This document shows positions 43,835 to 52,453 of a DNA stretch of 64,000 nt, one piece after another. The stretch covers positions 1 through 64,000 of the forward strand of contig SVQK01000097.1 in the NCBI GenBank assembly GCA_015065385.1. Direction: 5' to 3'. Source of the DNA: Oscillospiraceae bacterium (GTDB taxonomy: Bacteria; Bacillota; Clostridia; Oscillospirales; CAG-272). A model generated the notes under the pieces. The model was not told the origin of the DNA. It was given only the letters and a program-made list of their open reading frames with translations, and made no database searches. The position numbers and the translations under genes were made by a program. Within the stretch, counting starts at the first letter, position 1, and each line of letters starts with the position of its first letter.

Positions 43835-45286
43835 TTATTTCTTCTTTCTGAGCCTGCGCTTCTTCATGCACTCGATGACCCGTTCGGCGGCGACGGCGCG
43901 GCTGGCTTTCACAAGGAGGATGTCGCCGGGCTCGAGCGCGCCGAGGATCATGTCCGCCATTCCCTGCGCGTCCCGGGTGTCGAGGCAGACGAACACGTTT
44001 TCCGCCCGGATGCCCTTCTTGATGGCCGCCTCCGCGACGATATCCGCGGTCATGCCGAAGCAGAAGAGCTTCTGAACGCCCATCTGCGCCACATACTGGC
44101 CGATCTGGTCGTGCATGAGCCGGGAGTATTCGCCCAGCTCCAGCATATCGCCGAGCAGCGCGGCGGGACGTGCGTTCCGTTCCCCGGCCATTGCCACGAG
44201 CACATCGACGGCGGCCCGCATGGATTCCGGAGAGGCGTTGTAGCAGTCGTCGATGACGGTGATACCGCCCACGTCGTAAATGTTCTGTCTCATATCCGCG
44301 CCGACGAAGGTCTTCAGGCCCCGCCGGATCATGTCGTCCGTCATGCCGAGGAGCACGCCCACCGCGTAGGCCGCCAGCGAATTGTAGACGTTGTGGCGTC
44401 CGAGGGCGGGGACTTCGACGTTGGTGACGGCCTTGTTCGAATAGATCAGGTCGTAGACGATCCCGTCGGGCTTCTGGCGGATGTTCACGGCCCGGAAGTC
44501 GCCCGTGTGGTTGTACACGCTCAGGAGACGGGGCTTCTTCGGGAGCCGCTCCGCTTCCGCCGCGAGCAGGGGTTCGTCCGCGTTCAGAAGGAGGATCCCG
44601 TCCTCCGGCATTCCGAGGCGGATCTCCATCTTGGCGCGGCAGATGTTCTCGCGGGTTCCGAGGGAGGCGAGGTGGGAGGTCCCGATGTTCGTCACGAGGG
44701 CGATATCCGGGCGGGCGATGCGGGACATGGTCTCGATTTCCCCGAGCGCGCTCATGCCCATCTCCACGACCGCCACCTCGTCCTCGGGACCGATCCCGAA
44801 CACGGTCAGGGGCAGGCCGATGACGCTGTTGTAGTTGCCCTGCGTTTTATAGGCGCGGAAGGCCGCGGACGTGACGGCGTAGATGAATTCCTTGGTGGTG
44901 GTCTTTCCGACGGATCCGGTCACGGCCACGAATTTCGCCTTCGTGTGGTTCCGGTATTCCGACGCCAGTTTTCCGAGCGCCGCCACGGTATCGTCCACGA
45001 TCACGGCCGCAAACGGCTTTCCGCTGCTCTTCGCCGCGTCCGGGACAAACTGGCAGAGGAAGCAGGACGAGCCCGCCTCCACAGCCTGAGGAATGAAGTC
45101 GTTCCCGTCGTTCCGCTCCCCCTTGATGGCCGCGAACAGCACGCCTTTTCCCGCCTCACGGGAATCGATGGCGACCGCCGTCACGATCTCGCTGCCGTCC
45201 GCTCCGCCGAAAAGCGCAAGCTGTCCGCCCGCCGCCTGTGCGATCTGCTCGGCCGTATATGTCCTCAGTTTCAGATCCACGCTCAT
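43835..45286 (-). CDS. murF: UDP-MurNAc-tripeptide:D-Ala-D-Ala ligase MurF
   Basis: A 483-residue Mur ligase adding the D-Ala-D-Ala dipeptide to complete the pentapeptide precursor. Seen: N-terminal MurF domain, ATP loop TGSVGKTTTKEFI near residue 125, NYNSVIGLPLTVF, VEMGMSALGEI, VIDDCYNASPESM and a C-terminal LVKASRAVAAERV. The nearby murE and mraY genes share strand and short gaps. The ribosome site is weak (ACGGAC). Confidence 0.95.
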   Translation of the reverse strand: MSVDLKLRTYTAEQIAQAAGGQLALFGGADGSEIVTAVAIDSREAGKGVLFAAIKGERNDGNDFIPQAVEAGSSCFLCQFVPDAAKSSGKPFAAVIVDDTVAALGKLASEYRNHTKAKFVAVTGSVGKTTTKEFIYAVTSAAFRAYKTQGNYNSVIGLPLTVFGIGPEDEVAVVEMGMSALGEIETMSRIARPDIALVTNIGTSHLASLGTRENICRAKMEIRLGMPEDGILLLNADEPLLAAEAERLPKKPRLLSVYNHTGDFRAVNIRQKPDGIVYDLIYSNKAVTNVEVPALGRHNVYNSLAAYAVGVLLGMTDDMIRRGLKTFVGADMRQNIYDVGGITVIDDCYNASPESMRAAVDVLVAMAGERNARPAALLGDMLELGEYSRLMHDQIGQYVAQMGVQKLFCFGMTADIVAEAAIKKGIRAENVFVCLDTRDAQGMADMILGALEPGDILLVKASRAVAAERVIECMKKRRLRKKK

Positions 45287-45309
45287 CTTGTCCGTTTCCG
45301 CCCTTTCCG

Positions 45310-46902
45310 TTATGTCTCCCCGTTTTCTCTATCCGCCGTCCGGTTCCGGTACGCGAGAAGCGCGTCCGCCGCGATGGCTTCTTCGTCGAAGGGTCTTCTG
45401 CCCTCCGCGGTGATTTCGTATTTTTCGTGTCCCTTGCCGAGCAGAAGGACCGTCCCGTCCGGCGGCGCCGATCCCACGGCATACCGCACCGCGCGCGCCC
45501 TGTCCGGGATCACGGCGAAAGGCTTCGTCCCCTTCACGCCCGACAGGATGTCGCGGAAAATGGCGTCCGGATCCTCGCCGCGCGGGTTGTCGGAGGTGAT
45601 GACCACTTCGTCAGCGAGCCGTTCGGCACACTCCGCCATCCGGGGTCTCTTGCTCCGGTCACGCTCTCCGCCGCATCCGAATACGACGGTCAGGCGGCCT
45701 TGGGAAAAGTCCCGCACCGTCGAGATCGCGGCCTCCATGGCGTCCGGCGTATGGGCGTAGTCGATGAAGACCGCGGGCACCCTCGGCCGATCCCGATCGC
45801 TCCGCCCGGCGGAATCCGGGAGCTTCACCCGGCACATCCGCCCGTCCGCGCCGCGGAATCCCGCCACAGCGTCCCGCACCACCGCCGGATCCGCGCCTGC
45901 CAGAAGCGCGGCGGCGGAGGCCAGCATGGTGTTCGTCACGGAATACCGACCGGGCATCTCCGTCCTCACGCGGAAGACGGCCCGCCCGGAGAAGTAGAGG
46001 TATTCCATCCCGTCCGGCCCGAGGGAACGGATCCGCCGCGCCGTGACGTTCGATTTCGGGAATCCGTCCCGCGTCCTCTCGCCTGCCCCCGCTGCCGAGC
46101 AGACCGTGAACTCCGTGTCCGGAAACATTCCGGGCAGCTTCGGGAGCCACCGGTCGTCGCCGTTGATGACCGCGCGCTTCACGCCGTCGAGCAGGGACGC
46201 CTTCGCGTGGAAGTAATCCTCCATGGTCCGATGAAAATCGAGATGCTCCGGCAGAAGGTTGGTGAACACCGCGATATCCGGGACGACGGCCGCGGTCTTC
46301 CGGAGCGCGAGGGACTGGGAGGACGCCTCGTAGAGGAGGGTGTCGCATCCCGCCTCCCGCATGGCTCGCGCCGCCCCGAAGAAATACTCAGGATCCGGGG
46401 TGGTCATCGCGCCGGGAATGTCCGAGACCGAGGATCCCCCGTTCTCCCCCATATCGCACGGAACGCCGCCCGCCTCGCACCGGATCGTGGTGAGGACGCC
46501 CGTTTTCCGCCCCGCCGCCCGGAGGATTTCCGAGAGCAGCAGAGTCACGGTGGTCTTCCCCGCGGTTCCGGTCACGGCGATTTTGAGCATCCCGTCCGCC
46601 GGGTGACCGGTCAGGTTGTTCCAGAGAACGGATTCGGCCCGCCTCGTGTCCGGTGTGAGAAGCATTTTCTCCGCGGGAACGCCCTTTGCCGGATGCTCTC
46701 CGAGGACGTACGCCGCGCCGGACTTCACAGCGTCCGCAGCCCATTCGTGTCCGTCCCGCCTCGTCCCTTTCAGGCAGACGAAGAGGGAGCCCGGGACCGT
46801 CCGTCTCGAATCGGAGGCGACCGTCCCGATGTCCGCCTTCCCGAAGCCCTCCGGAACCGGCGGGATCAGGGGTATGCCTTCAAACAGCTTGCCGCTTTTC
46901 AT
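45310..46902 (-). CDS. murE: UDP-MurNAc-tripeptide synthetase MurE (meso-diaminopimelate type)
   Basis: A 530-residue Mur ligase adding the third residue of the stem peptide. ATP loop TGTAGKTTV near residue 112, YEASSQSLALRK, TNLLPEHLDFH (carbamylated-lysine region SLLDGVKRAVING nearby), IDYAHTPDAME and LLGKGHEKYE. The motif DNPRGEDP near residue 430 is the signature of enzymes adding meso-diaminopimelate rather than lysine, which tells the wall type of the organism. Start follows GGAGGAA. It is unusually proline- and arginine-rich in the C-terminal third, without loss of motifs. Confidence 0.95.
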   Translation of the reverse strand: MKSGKLFEGIPLIPPVPEGFGKADIGTVASDSRRTVPGSLFVCLKGTRRDGHEWAADAVKSGAAYVLGEHPAKGVPAEKMLLTPDTRRAESVLWNNLTGHPADGMLKIAVTGTAGKTTVTLLLSEILRAAGRKTGVLTTIRCEAGGVPCDMGENGGSSVSDIPGAMTTPDPEYFFGAARAMREAGCDTLLYEASSQSLALRKTAAVVPDIAVFTNLLPEHLDFHRTMEDYFHAKASLLDGVKRAVINGDDRWLPKLPGMFPDTEFTVCSAAGAGERTRDGFPKSNVTARRIRSLGPDGMEYLYFSGRAVFRVRTEMPGRYSVTNTMLASAAALLAGADPAVVRDAVAGFRGADGRMCRVKLPDSAGRSDRDRPRVPAVFIDYAHTPDAMEAAISTVRDFSQGRLTVVFGCGGERDRSKRPRMAECAERLADEVVITSDNPRGEDPDAIFRDILSGVKGTKPFAVIPDRARAVRYAVGSAPPDGTVLLLGKGHEKYEITAEGRRPFDEEAIAADALLAYRNRTADRENGET

Positions 46903-46978
46903 GGATTCCTCCAGAGCAGAAAAGGTTTTTCACGTCTCTTTCGAAATCCGTTCTGTTCGGGTTCCTTTCCCGGCGGGA

Positions 46979-49327
46979 TCAGTCCGTGCCGTCCATGTGC
47001 CGCAGCTCGATGACCACCACCGTGCCGCGCGTAACGACCGTTCCCGCCGCCGGTGACTGCCGGATGACCGTCGCCGTCGATCCGTTCACGGAGCCGGAAT
47101 AGGTCACGTTCAGTCCTTCGCCCAGCGCGGCGTAGTTCGCGTCCGAGGCGGACATTCCGACAAGATCCGGCACGGTCACGGTGTTCTCGGGCCGCTCGCT
47201 TCCGGTGTACAGGATCAACAGTCCCGTGCCCGAGGCGATCTTCGCGCCCGGTTCAGGCACCTGAGCGGACACCGTCTCGCCGTCACCCACGACCTCGTAT
47301 TTGACGCCGCGTCCGTTCAGATCGTTCACGGCGTTCTCCACCCGGCTGCCCACATAGTTGGTGAGGGTCACGTCCCGGGCGGCCAGCTCCTCGGCGGTGT
47401 ACTGGGGTTCGATCCCCATGTACGGCAGCACATAGGAGAGCAGGTTCGAAATATAGGGGGCCGCCACCACGCCGCCGTAGGGAACGGACTCCATGGGCTC
47501 ATCGACCATGATCAGGGCCGAGATCTTCGGATCGTCCGCCGGAGCGAACGCGACCGTGGATCCGACGCGGTAGGGCCGGTTTCCGAATTCGTCGTATTTG
47601 TCGAGCTTCTCGGAGGTCCCGGTCTTGGCGGCCACGCGATAGCCCTTGACATAGGCGTTTTTCGCCGCGCCGTCCGTATTCACGCCTTCCTCGAGGATCT
47701 CGGAGATGTGCTCGCAGGTGGCCGTGGACACGATCTGGCGGACGATTTCCGTCTCGTAGGACTGGATCACGTTTCCGTCGTCGTCCACGATCTCCTTGAG
47801 CAGGTGCGGGGTCATCAGATACCCGCCGCTCGCCACCGCCGTGATGGCTCTGAGCTGCTGGATCGGCGTCGTCTTGAAGGTCTGGCCGAAGGAGTAGACG
47901 GCGAGGGATACGTTGTTGAAGTCCTTGTAGGGCGTGTAGATCGTATAGCTCTCGCCGGGGAGGTCGATCCCGGTCCGCCCGCCGTAGCCGTACGCCATGA
48001 AATAGTCGTAGAAGGTCTCCCGCCCGATGCGCTCCGCGACCTGCATGAGGGTCGGGTTGCAGGACTGCTGCAGGCCGTAGCGGAAGGTCACCGTGCCGTG
48101 GCCGGAGTTTTCCGCGCACCGGATCGGATAGGGCCAGCCCTCCACCATGTGATAGCCGGGGCAGGTGAAATAGTCGTTGTCGCTGACCACGCCCTCGTCG
48201 AACGCCATGGAGGTGGTCACCACCTTGAAGGTCGAGCCGGGCTCGTAGGTCTCGCTGATGCACTTGTTGTTCCACATGGCGAGCAGAAGCTGGTTGTACG
48301 CCGCCATGTATTCCTCCGATCCCTCTTCGGCCTCCGTTTCCTCCAGCTCCGCCATGGAGTAGGGGTCGAGAACCGAGGGGGTGTTGCAGTTGAAGGGCGG
48401 GTACACGGCCATGGCGAGGACGCCCGCGGTTTCGGTGTCCATCACGATCCCGCAGACGCGCATTTTCGCTCCGGACTCCACGAAGGTCTTCTCGAGCTGG
48501 TTTTCAAGCTCGTACTGCATATACATGTCGAGGGTCGTGACGATGTTGTAGCCGTTGGTCGCCTCGATCAGCCGCTCGTATTCGAAGGGCATGTCGTTGT
48601 TCTGGGCGTCCTGCGCGAGGATGTAGCGCCCCGAGGTTCCTTCCAGCACGTTGTTGTAGGCCCGCTCGAGCCCGTACACGCCCACGCCGTCGGAGTTGGT
48701 GAATCCGATCACATGGCACGCGAGGGTGTCCTTCGGGTAGTACCGCTTGGAGGACGCCTCGAAGTAGATTTCGTCCCGGAGGTTGTATTTGGCGATGAAG
48801 CTTTCGATCCGGTCCGCGATATCCTGCTCCACGTCCCGCTCGATCACCTCGTAGTACCGCTCCGTCTTCCCGGCCTTTTCGTAGATCTTCGCCCGATCCG
48901 TCTTCGGCAGGTACGCGGAGAGCACGTCGGCGATCATGTCGTCCAGCCGTTCCCCGCTGCAGAAGATCTCGTAGTCCGCATCCTCCCATGTGTACCGCAC
49001 GTCGTTCGCGGGATCCGCGTCCGCGTTCTTCGCCGCGTCGGACTGCATGGTAACCTGAATGTCGTGGGGCGAGAGGATCACGTTGTACACGGTTTTGTTG
49101 GTGGCCAGAATGTTGCCGTTGCGGTCCGTGATGCTGCCCCGCTCCGGATTGATGGTCGTGTCCCGGGTCAGCTGGTTGAGCACGCGGGACTCGTAGTAGT
49201 CGTGATCCGCGATCTGCAGCTTCGCCAGCCTTCCCACCACCACCACGGCGGCCAGCAGGAAGAACGCGAAGGTCGCGTAGACGCGCCGGGTCGTGATGCG
49301 GTCGATTCGGTTGAGTTCTCGGTTCAT
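46979..49327 (-). CDS. Class B penicillin-binding protein with PASTA domains (FtsI/SpoVD)
   Basis: A 782-residue transpeptidase. One N-terminal helix (about 17-37), a PBP dimerisation domain with RGSITDRNGNILA, then the transpeptidase domain with SxxK (EPGSTFK, near residue 363), SxN (QSCNP, near 421) and KTG (AAKTGTSEK, near 566). Two PASTA repeats follow, the second typical (TVPDLVGMSASDANYAA), the first divergent. It cross-links septal or spore-cortex peptidoglycan; FtsI and SpoVD cannot be separated by sequence here, but this is the only such PBP in the cluster, so FtsI function is likely. Start after GCGGAG. Upstream is an unusual 362-base gap to ftsL. Confidence 0.95.
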   Translation of the reverse strand: MNRELNRIDRITTRRVYATFAFFLLAAVVVVGRLAKLQIADHDYYESRVLNQLTRDTTINPERGSITDRNGNILATNKTVYNVILSPHDIQVTMQSDAAKNADADPANDVRYTWEDADYEIFCSGERLDDMIADVLSAYLPKTDRAKIYEKAGKTERYYEVIERDVEQDIADRIESFIAKYNLRDEIYFEASSKRYYPKDTLACHVIGFTNSDGVGVYGLERAYNNVLEGTSGRYILAQDAQNNDMPFEYERLIEATNGYNIVTTLDMYMQYELENQLEKTFVESGAKMRVCGIVMDTETAGVLAMAVYPPFNCNTPSVLDPYSMAELEETEAEEGSEEYMAAYNQLLLAMWNNKCISETYEPGSTFKVVTTSMAFDEGVVSDNDYFTCPGYHMVEGWPYPIRCAENSGHGTVTFRYGLQQSCNPTLMQVAERIGRETFYDYFMAYGYGGRTGIDLPGESYTIYTPYKDFNNVSLAVYSFGQTFKTTPIQQLRAITAVASGGYLMTPHLLKEIVDDDGNVIQSYETEIVRQIVSTATCEHISEILEEGVNTDGAAKNAYVKGYRVAAKTGTSEKLDKYDEFGNRPYRVGSTVAFAPADDPKISALIMVDEPMESVPYGGVVAAPYISNLLSYVLPYMGIEPQYTAEELAARDVTLTNYVGSRVENAVNDLNGRGVKYEVVGDGETVSAQVPEPGAKIASGTGLLILYTGSERPENTVTVPDLVGMSASDANYAALGEGLNVTYSGSVNGSTATVIRQSPAAGTVVTRGTVVVIELRHMDGTD

Positions 49328-49689
49328 GGATTCTCCGCGGGGCTCTCGTCTCCCCGTCTTTTTCTCGTGTCAGTCTCTCTGTTCCGCCGGATCCGTCGCT
49401 GTGTCCGTTTCCGAACGGCGCGGCGCCTCCTGCCCGACAGTCTATGCGCGGGGCTCGCGTTCTATGCCGTCCGGGCTGATTGCTCCGCCGACAAGCAAAC
49501 GCTTGTCGGAATCGGTGTCCCGCGTCTGAACGCGAAGCCCGGCAAAGGCTCCGGCAAGGGCACATTTGAAAACCGACTTTTCGGCTGCGCACTCTTCAAT
49601 CAAAGCTGAAAACGAACGGGCTGCCGTGCCGTCTGGGGCTGCAGCCCGTCGTGGGATGTCAAGTCTTTCCGCCCGGGTCTCATCCCGGC
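49328..49689 (-). other. Non-coding gap with hairpins between ftsL and the PBP gene
   Basis: In dcw clusters these genes normally abut. The gap holds a perfect nine-base hairpin with an AAAC loop (CCGACAAGC 49488-49496, GCTTGTCGG 49501-49509) and a second inverted repeat, GGGCTGC/GCAGCCC, near 49617-49650. I see no promoter and no credible gene; the one open frame has weak third-position GC bias. Confidence 0.55.
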
Positions 49690-50658
49690 TCACCGGAACC
49701 GTTCCGCAAACCGGGAAACGGATTCGCCGAGGGAGGAGAACAGCACGCCGCCCGCGCCGGTCGAATCCTCTTCGGCCTCCAGCACCTCGATGCGCTCTCC
49801 GCCGGACACGGACACGAACCGCCTCTGCATGGAATCCTCTTCGGCCATGCCCAGCTCTCCGACGGCGATCTCGCGGATCGTGCGGATGTCGTTTTTTTCG
49901 TCCAGCTTGAGTTCCAGTCCCGCGGCCTCTTCCTTGAGGGCTTCCAGCTCCGCCTTCATCCGGGCGATCTCGCTGGACGTCTGATAGACCTTCGCAAAGC
50001 TCTCCACGATGGTGAAGATGATGAGCACGGCGATGAGCGTCAGGGCGATCAGGGCGACCGGGAAGGATCCGCGTTTCAGCTCGATCTCATCCGTATGCCC
50101 GCCCGCGGCCGCCGCTGCAGCCCGTTTCTTCGCCGCCCGGGTCTGTTCCACCCGGATCTTTTTCTTCCCCGCGTGCGCCTGTTTCGCTCTTGTATTTTCC
50201 GCGCCGGAGGGGATCCGTTCCTCTCTTCCGTCCGCCGCGCGCTGTCTGGCCCGACCCATCCCGGCGATTTCCTCCGAGAGGGTGTCGCGCTCCGGGATCC
50301 TGCTTCTGTCCGCCGTCCGCACTCCCGGACGGGAGGAATAGGATGCGCCCGGGCCGCCCGCAGTTCTCGTCTCAGCCGCCGGGATCCGGGACGCTCCGGG
50401 AACCGCTCTTTGCGATCCCGCAAATCCCGCTCCGTTTACGGGAGGTCTGGACGGCGCGTACTGCGGTCCGTTCTGCGTTCTGCGGGCGCGGTAGTTCTCG
50501 CGGAACGCCTCTTCCGACACGTTTTCCCGCGGATCCCGGCCCATTTCCGCCCGGTGCATCAGTTCCGAAGTGGAGGTTGCCTGCATGCCGGATACATCCG
50601 CGCCGCGTCCGCGAAATTCCGATTTCAGCTGATTCGCAAAGGCAAATTCGTCCGCCAT
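49690..50658 (-). CDS. ftsL: FtsL-like septum protein with long cytoplasmic extension
   Basis: A 322-residue protein placed where ftsL belongs. Only the last third looks like FtsL: one helix (about 197-217, VALIALTLIAVLIIFTIVES), then a leucine-zipper-like coiled coil (SSEIARMKAELEALKEEAAGLELKLDE) and the LGMAEEDSM end that resembles the FtsL/DivIC A-x-x-L-GM motif. The first 190 residues are disordered-looking, rich in Arg, Ala, Gly and Pro, ending in a Lys/Arg-rich patch next to the membrane. Start at the ATG after GGAGGC. Identity rests on helix, coiled coil and location more than on sequence similarity. Confidence 0.82.
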   Translation of the reverse strand: MADEFAFANQLKSEFRGRGADVSGMQATSTSELMHRAEMGRDPRENVSEEAFRENYRARRTQNGPQYAPSRPPVNGAGFAGSQRAVPGASRIPAAETRTAGGPGASYSSRPGVRTADRSRIPERDTLSEEIAGMGRARQRAADGREERIPSGAENTRAKQAHAGKKKIRVEQTRAAKKRAAAAAAGGHTDEIELKRGSFPVALIALTLIAVLIIFTIVESFAKVYQTSSEIARMKAELEALKEEAAGLELKLDEKNDIRTIREIAVGELGMAEEDSMQRRFVSVSGGERIEVLEAEEDSTGAGGVLFSSLGESVSRFAERFR

Positions 50659-50711
50659 GGCCGCCTCCTTTCCGGTTTGATCCGATCCCCCGGGGATTTT
50701 CGTGATTTGAT

Positions 50712-51650
50712 TTATAGTTTCTCCGCGACCCGGAGCTTCGCGCTTCTGGACCGCGGGTTGGATGCGAGTTCTTCGTCTCCCGGCGTGAGGGGCTTCTTCG
50801 TGAGCAGCTTCACGACGGGCTTTCCGCCGCAGATGCAGACCGGGAACTCCGGAGGGCAGGTGCAGCCGGTGGAGAGCGAGCGGAAGACGTCCTTCACGAT
50901 CCGGTCTTCCAGCGAATGGAATGTGATCGCCGCGAGCACGCCGCCCGGGTTCATTCTGGCCGCGGCCGCCCGGATGGAGGGTTCGATCGCGTCCAGCTCG
51001 CCGTTCACTTCGATGCGGATGGCCTGAAACGTGCGGCGCGCAGGGTTCTGGGCTTCCTTCTGCCGCGCGGCCTGAGGAATCGCCTCCGCAATCACCGCCG
51101 CCAGTTCTCCCGTCGTCTCGATAGGAGCCTCTTCCCGCTTTTCGCAGATCCGGGCGGCGATCCTTCCGGCGAACCGTTCCTCGCCCCAATCCCGGATGAT
51201 CCGGCGCAGCTCGTCCTCGGAATAGGTGTTGACCACGTCCCTTGCGGTCAGGGAGGCGGTACGGTCCATTCTCATGTCGAGCGGCGCGTCCTTAGCGTAG
51301 GAAAATCCCCGTTCGCCGTCGTCCAGCTGATGGGAGGACACGCCGAGATCCCAGAGCGCTCCGTCGATCCGGTCTGCGCCGCAGAGATCGAGGGCCGCGT
51401 CCAGATTCCGGAAGTTGGACTTCACAAGCTCCACCCGGTTTCCGAACACCGCCAGTCTCGACCGGCAGGCCGAAAGCGCGTCGTCGTCCTGATCGAGGCA
51501 GATCAGGCGGGAGCCTTCGGGCAGCCTCCGCGCGATCTCTTCGGAATGGCCGCCGCCGCCCGCCGTGCAGTCCACGAACACTCCGCCCCGCTCGGGGGAA
51601 AGCGCGTGAAGAACCTCGGAGAGCAGGACGGATACATGACTGAATTCCAT
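50712..51650 (-). CDS. rsmH: 16S rRNA (cytosine-1402-N4)-methyltransferase RsmH
   Basis: A 312-residue MraW/RsmH. Seen: HVSVLLSEVLHAL at the start, SAM-binding DCTAGGGGHSEEI near residue 28, DGALWDLGVSSHQLDDGERGFSY, MDRTASLTARDVVN and the end RSRSAKLRVAEKL. It methylates the P-site region of 16S rRNA and is the usual second gene of dcw clusters. Its ribosome site overlaps the mraZ stop. Confidence 0.97.
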   Translation of the reverse strand: MEFSHVSVLLSEVLHALSPERGGVFVDCTAGGGGHSEEIARRLPEGSRLICLDQDDDALSACRSRLAVFGNRVELVKSNFRNLDAALDLCGADRIDGALWDLGVSSHQLDDGERGFSYAKDAPLDMRMDRTASLTARDVVNTYSEDELRRIIRDWGEERFAGRIAARICEKREEAPIETTGELAAVIAEAIPQAARQKEAQNPARRTFQAIRIEVNGELDAIEPSIRAAAARMNPGGVLAAITFHSLEDRIVKDVFRSLSTGCTCPPEFPVCICGGKPVVKLLTKKPLTPGDEELASNPRSRSAKLRVAEKL

Positions 51651-51659
51651 CTCTGCACC

Positions 51660-52085
51660 TCAGAAGCCCATGGAGGCGAGGAAGTCGGCGATTTCGGGCG
51701 TGGGAGGCGTCGCCTGCTTTTGCTCGTATTTCTCCTGACTCCAGATCTCGCAGCAGGTCCCCATGCCGACCGTCACGACGTTTTTGCCCTCGATCCCCGC
51801 CTTCTGCAGCATGGCGGGCGGGATCGGGATCCGGTTCTGCGCGTCGGGAGCGACCTGCTGGGAGGCGGGAAAGACCTGCGCCTTCACCGCGTAGCTCTTG
51901 TCCGGCGGGAGATTCTCGATCATCTGGCAGTACTTGTTCCACTCGGCCTCGTCGTAGAGCTTGATGCAGGTTCCTGCCGCGGCGGGATAGATATACAGCC
52001 GCCCGGCCAGCTCTTCCATGAGCTTGGAGGGAATGATAATGCGGTTCTTCGCGTCCAGCGAGTGCTGGTATGTGCCGAGCAGCAT
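51660..52085 (-). CDS. mraZ: Transcriptional regulator/division protein MraZ
   Basis: A 141-residue protein with two AbrB-like half domains: MLLGTYQHSLDAKNRIIIPSKL and ASQQVAPDAQNRIPIPPAML, each carrying the DAKNR/DAQNR loop. MraZ binds repeats upstream of its own operon. The frame is open eight codons further upstream, but the ATG at 52085 begins the conserved sequence and follows GGGAGGGAG. First gene of the cluster, with its own promoter. Confidence 0.96.
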   Translation of the reverse strand: MLLGTYQHSLDAKNRIIIPSKLMEELAGRLYIYPAAAGTCIKLYDEAEWNKYCQMIENLPPDKSYAVKAQVFPASQQVAPDAQNRIPIPPAMLQKAGIEGKNVVTVGMGTCCEIWSQEKYEQKQATPPTPEIADFLASMGF

Positions 52086-52137
52086 CTTTCTCCCTCCCTT
52101 TTGTGGCAAAAATCACCCTATCGCTCCACATACGGGT

Positions 52138-52166
52138 ATTATACTCTATGTCTCCCGGAAAATCAA
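52138..52166 (-). promoter_or_regulatory. Sigma-A promoter of the dcw cluster
   Basis: Minus strand: TTGATT (52166-52161), 17-base spacer, TATAAT (52143-52138), about 53 bases before the mraZ ATG. Confidence 0.85.
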
Positions 52167-52247
52167 GAGGGAGGATGTGTTTTTCTCAAAAAATCGGCGG
52201 CTTTTCCGGGCAATTTCAACCCGATCCAAAACGGTTCGGATAGGCTG

Positions 52248-52261
52248 GAAACATGTGTTCT
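52248..52261 (-). promoter_or_regulatory. LexA-box-like palindrome
   Basis: On the minus strand AGAACACATGTTTC matches 13 of 14 positions of the Bacillus SOS box CGAACRNRYGTTYC, with a half-site CGAACATGC immediately upstream. It lies about 80 bases upstream of the dcw -35 box. The lexA promoter in this window lacks this motif, so the match may be chance. Confidence 0.3.
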
Positions 52262-52349
52262 GGAGCATGTTCGAAACTACTCCCCCGGAACGTCGGTTTT
52301 TGCCAGAGTTTGCCAATCACCCGCGGACCGGGCAGGATCCGGCAGCGAA

Positions 52350-52397
52350 AAAACCGTCCGCCATACCGGAACTCCTTTTCCGGGGCGAAACGGTTTT
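52350..52397 (-). terminator. Terminator of the nfo-gatCAB operon
   Basis: AAAACCGT (52350-52357) pairs with ACGGTTTT (52390-52397), with a CCGG/CCGG inner stem; six T follow on the minus strand. Confidence 0.87.
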
Positions 52398-52453
52398 ATC
52401 ATGATCAGGAAACAGTTCTGAAATATTTTATCCGCACGAACTTTCCGATATTT

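Larger units (their letters stand above)
52086..52453. other. Intergenic region upstream of mraZ
   Basis: Contains the mraZ leader and promoter, a palindrome resembling a Bacillus-type LexA box at 52248-52261, and the gat operon terminator at 52350-52397. No coding sequence is evident. Confidence 0.6.

Noticed and set aside
49442..49693. An 83-codon frame on the minus strand whose GTG overlaps the ftsL stop, suggesting a coupled small gene.
   Set aside because: Counting its codons, about 59 percent end in G or C, clearly less biased than the flanking genes, and the product has no recognisable domain, helix or signal. It is more likely chance in a non-coding gap.
52268..52280. GTTCGAAAC, reminiscent of a tRNA T-loop.
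   Set aside because: No acceptor stem, anticodon arm or D-loop surrounds it; I found no tRNA in the window.
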